A stretch of DNA of 41,778 nucleotides from Caloramator sp. (GTDB taxonomy: Bacteria; Bacillota; Clostridia; Clostridiales; Caloramatoraceae): NCBI GenBank assembly GCA_026418935.1, contig JAOAAJ010000082.1, positions 1 to 41,778 of the forward strand, written 5' to 3'. A program made the position numbers and the translations under genes. Position 1 is the first letter of the stretch. Every line of letters starts with the position of its first letter. This document shows, piece by piece, positions 40,065-41,778 of this stretch. The notes below the pieces were generated by a model. The model was not told the DNA's origin. It searched no databases and saw only the letters and a list, made by a program, of their open reading frames with translations.

Positions 40065-41468
40065 ATGGGAATTAAGGTTTTTAATACTATGACAAGACAA
40101 AAGGAGGATTTTGTAACAGTAGAACCTGGTGTTGTAAAAATGTATGTATGTGGGCCAACTGTCTACAACTTCTTTCACATTGGTAATGCAAGAACCTTCA
40201 TTGTATTCGACACAATTAGAAGATACCTTGAGTATAGGGGATATCAAGTAAAATTCATTCAAAACTTTACAGACATTGATGACAAAATGATTAAGAGGGC
40301 TAATGAAGAGGGAGTTACTGTAAAGGATGTAGCTGAAAAATATATTAATGAGTATTACAAGGATGCAGATGCATTAAATTTAAAAAGAGCAACTGTAAAT
40401 CCAAGAGCAACAGAATATATAAATGAAATTATAAAGTTTGTAAAGGATTTAGAAGATAAGGGATTTGCCTATGCTGTTGATGGGGATGTTTATTTTGATA
40501 CAACGAAATTTAAAGAATACGGAAAGCTTAGCCATCAAAGTATAGAGGATTTAGAGGCTGGTGCAAGAATAGAAGTAGATGAAAGAAAGAGAAATCCTAT
40601 GGATTTTGCACTTTGGAAGGCAAAGAAGGAGGGAGAACCAGCTTGGGAGAGTCCTTGGGGAGAAGGAAGACCAGGTTGGCATATAGAGTGTTCTACAATG
40701 GCTTGTTCATTACTTGGTGAAACAATAGATATTCACGGTGGAGGAGCAGACTTAGTATTCCCTCACCACGAAAATGAAATAGCACAAAGTGAAGCAAGAA
40801 ATGGAAAACCATTTGCAAGATACTGGATGCATGCTGCTTACTTAAATGTTAACAATCAAAAGATGTCAAAATCACTAAATAACTTCTTTACAGCAAGAGA
40901 AATACTTGAAAAGTATGATGCGGAAGTTATAAGAATGTTTATGTTATCTGGACACTACAGAAATCCAATCAACTTCAGCCTTGATTTATTAGAACAGGCA
41001 AAGGCTGGACTTGAGAGAATTTATAATTCAATAGCAAACCTTGAACATGTAATTGAAGTTTCAAACTATGACACAATAAAAGAAGAGGAAAAAGCATTTA
41101 GCTCTAAACTTGATGAATATAAAAATAGATTCATTGAAGTTATGGATGATGATTTCAATACTGCAGATGCAATTTCTGTTATATTTGATATGGTAAGAGA
41201 TATAAATAGCAATATTAATCTTGAAAGTTCTAAGGAGATTGCAAAGAAGGCGTTAAACTTAATAAGAGAACTTGGTTCACCTCTTGCAATACTTCAAAAG
41301 AATACAAAGGAATCTTTAGATGAAGAAATAGAAAAGCTTATTGAAGAGAGACAAAAGGCAAGAAAAGAAAAGAACTTTGCTCTTGCAGATAAAATAAGAG
41401 ATGATCTTAAGGCAAGAGGAATAATATTAGAGGACACACCACAGGGTGTAAGATGGAAAAGGATATAA
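40065..41468 (+). CDS. cysS: Cysteinyl-tRNA synthetase
   Basis: [69 protein letters not shown] at 40065 after AGAGGTGA. Confidence 0.96.
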   Translation: MGIKVFNTMTRQKEDFVTVEPGVVKMYVCGPTVYNFFHIGNARTFIVFDTIRRYLEYRGYQVKFIQNFTDIDDKMIKRANEEGVTVKDVAEKYINEYYKDADALNLKRATVNPRATEYINEIIKFVKDLEDKGFAYAVDGDVYFDTTKFKEYGKLSHQSIEDLEAGARIEVDERKRNPMDFALWKAKKEGEPAWESPWGEGRPGWHIECSTMACSLLGETIDIHGGGADLVFPHHENEIAQSEARNGKPFARYWMHAAYLNVNNQKMSKSLNNFFTAREILEKYDAEVIRMFMLSGHYRNPINFSLDLLEQAKAGLERIYNSIANLEHVIEVSNYDTIKEEEKAFSSKLDEYKNRFIEVMDDDFNTADAISVIFDMVRDINSNINLESSKEIAKKALNLIRELGSPLAILQKNTKESLDEEIEKLIEERQKARKEKNFALADKIRDDLKARGIILEDTPQGVRWKRI

Positions 41469-41469
41469 A

Positions 41470-41490
41470 AAGGGGCCGAAAGGCCCCTTA
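41470..41490 (+). terminator. Terminator-like hairpin after cysS
   Basis: AAGGGGCC-GAAA-GGCCCCTT. Confidence 0.7.
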
Positions 41491-41502
41491 CAGATTGTTG
41501 AT

Positions 41503-41550
41503 AAACCCCTTGATTTTTAGAACCCCTTGATTTTTAGAATCAAGGGGTTT
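41503..41550. repeat. Perfect 17-nt tandem duplication followed by a complementary arm
   Basis: AACCCCTTGATTTTTAG at 41504-41520 and 41521-41537, then AATCAAGGGGTTT at 41538-41550. Confidence 0.85.
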
Positions 41551-41552
41551 AT

Positions 41553-41778
41553 TTATGCGGTAGCATATAAATTTTCATAATAAATTTTTGATTTTAACAT
41601 AGATATTTTATTAATACTTTTAAAAAATAAAAGGGACAGTACCCTTGCAATCTTTTTCATATTTTGAACTGCTGCTGTAAGTAAGCATTGTTCGCTTACT
41701 TTAGCTAATCCGCGGAAGCGACAATAGCGAAGCCCATGTAATTCTTTCGAATCTGCAAAGCTTCGCTCTATTGTTTCC
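41553..41778 (-). mobile_element. C-terminal part of an IS1182-like transposase (truncated by window edge)
   Basis: Minus-strand frame reads [74 protein letters not shown]. Confidence 0.85.

Noticed and set aside
1-41778. CRISPR array, prophage or defence island
   Set aside because: No regularly spaced direct repeats with unique spacers and no cas or phage structural genes recognised; the CPBP protease alone is not evidence of a defence system

Overview
AT-rich, low-GC Firmicutes (Clostridia-like) chromosomal segment, mostly housekeeping. It opens with the 3' end of a 23S rRNA gene and tRNA-Asn(GTT). Next is a LuxE-like / LuxC-like / class III aminotransferase operon with no luciferase genes. 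Other recognisable blocks are: mpg, a CPBP protease, an intein-containing B12-dependent ribonucleotide reductase, an MCP, an EAL-CBS-GGDEF protein, pstSCAB-phoU, lepB, an EF-G-like GTPase, two small ORFs, ctsR-mcsA-mcsB-clpC, radA-disA, a CarD-like protein, PIN/TRAM, ispD, type III glutamine synthetase, ispF, a NatAB-like ABC transporter, threonine dehydratase, gltX, and T-box-cysS. The window ends in the 3' part of an IS1182-like transposase on the minus strand. Best leads: (1) the LuxE/LuxC/aminotransferase operon, a possible acyl-to-aldehyde-to-primary-amine pathway, with a strong palindromic operator at its predicted start site; (2) an attenuator before glnN with an ANTAR-type hexaloop hairpin that excludes a terminator; (3) an intein placed exactly before the predicted catalytic Cys of the ribonucleotide reductase, with paired NrdR-like boxes at the promoter; (4) TTAACA repeat arrays upstream of both the c-di-GMP gene and pstS. 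All calls come from reading the sequence; no database search was run.
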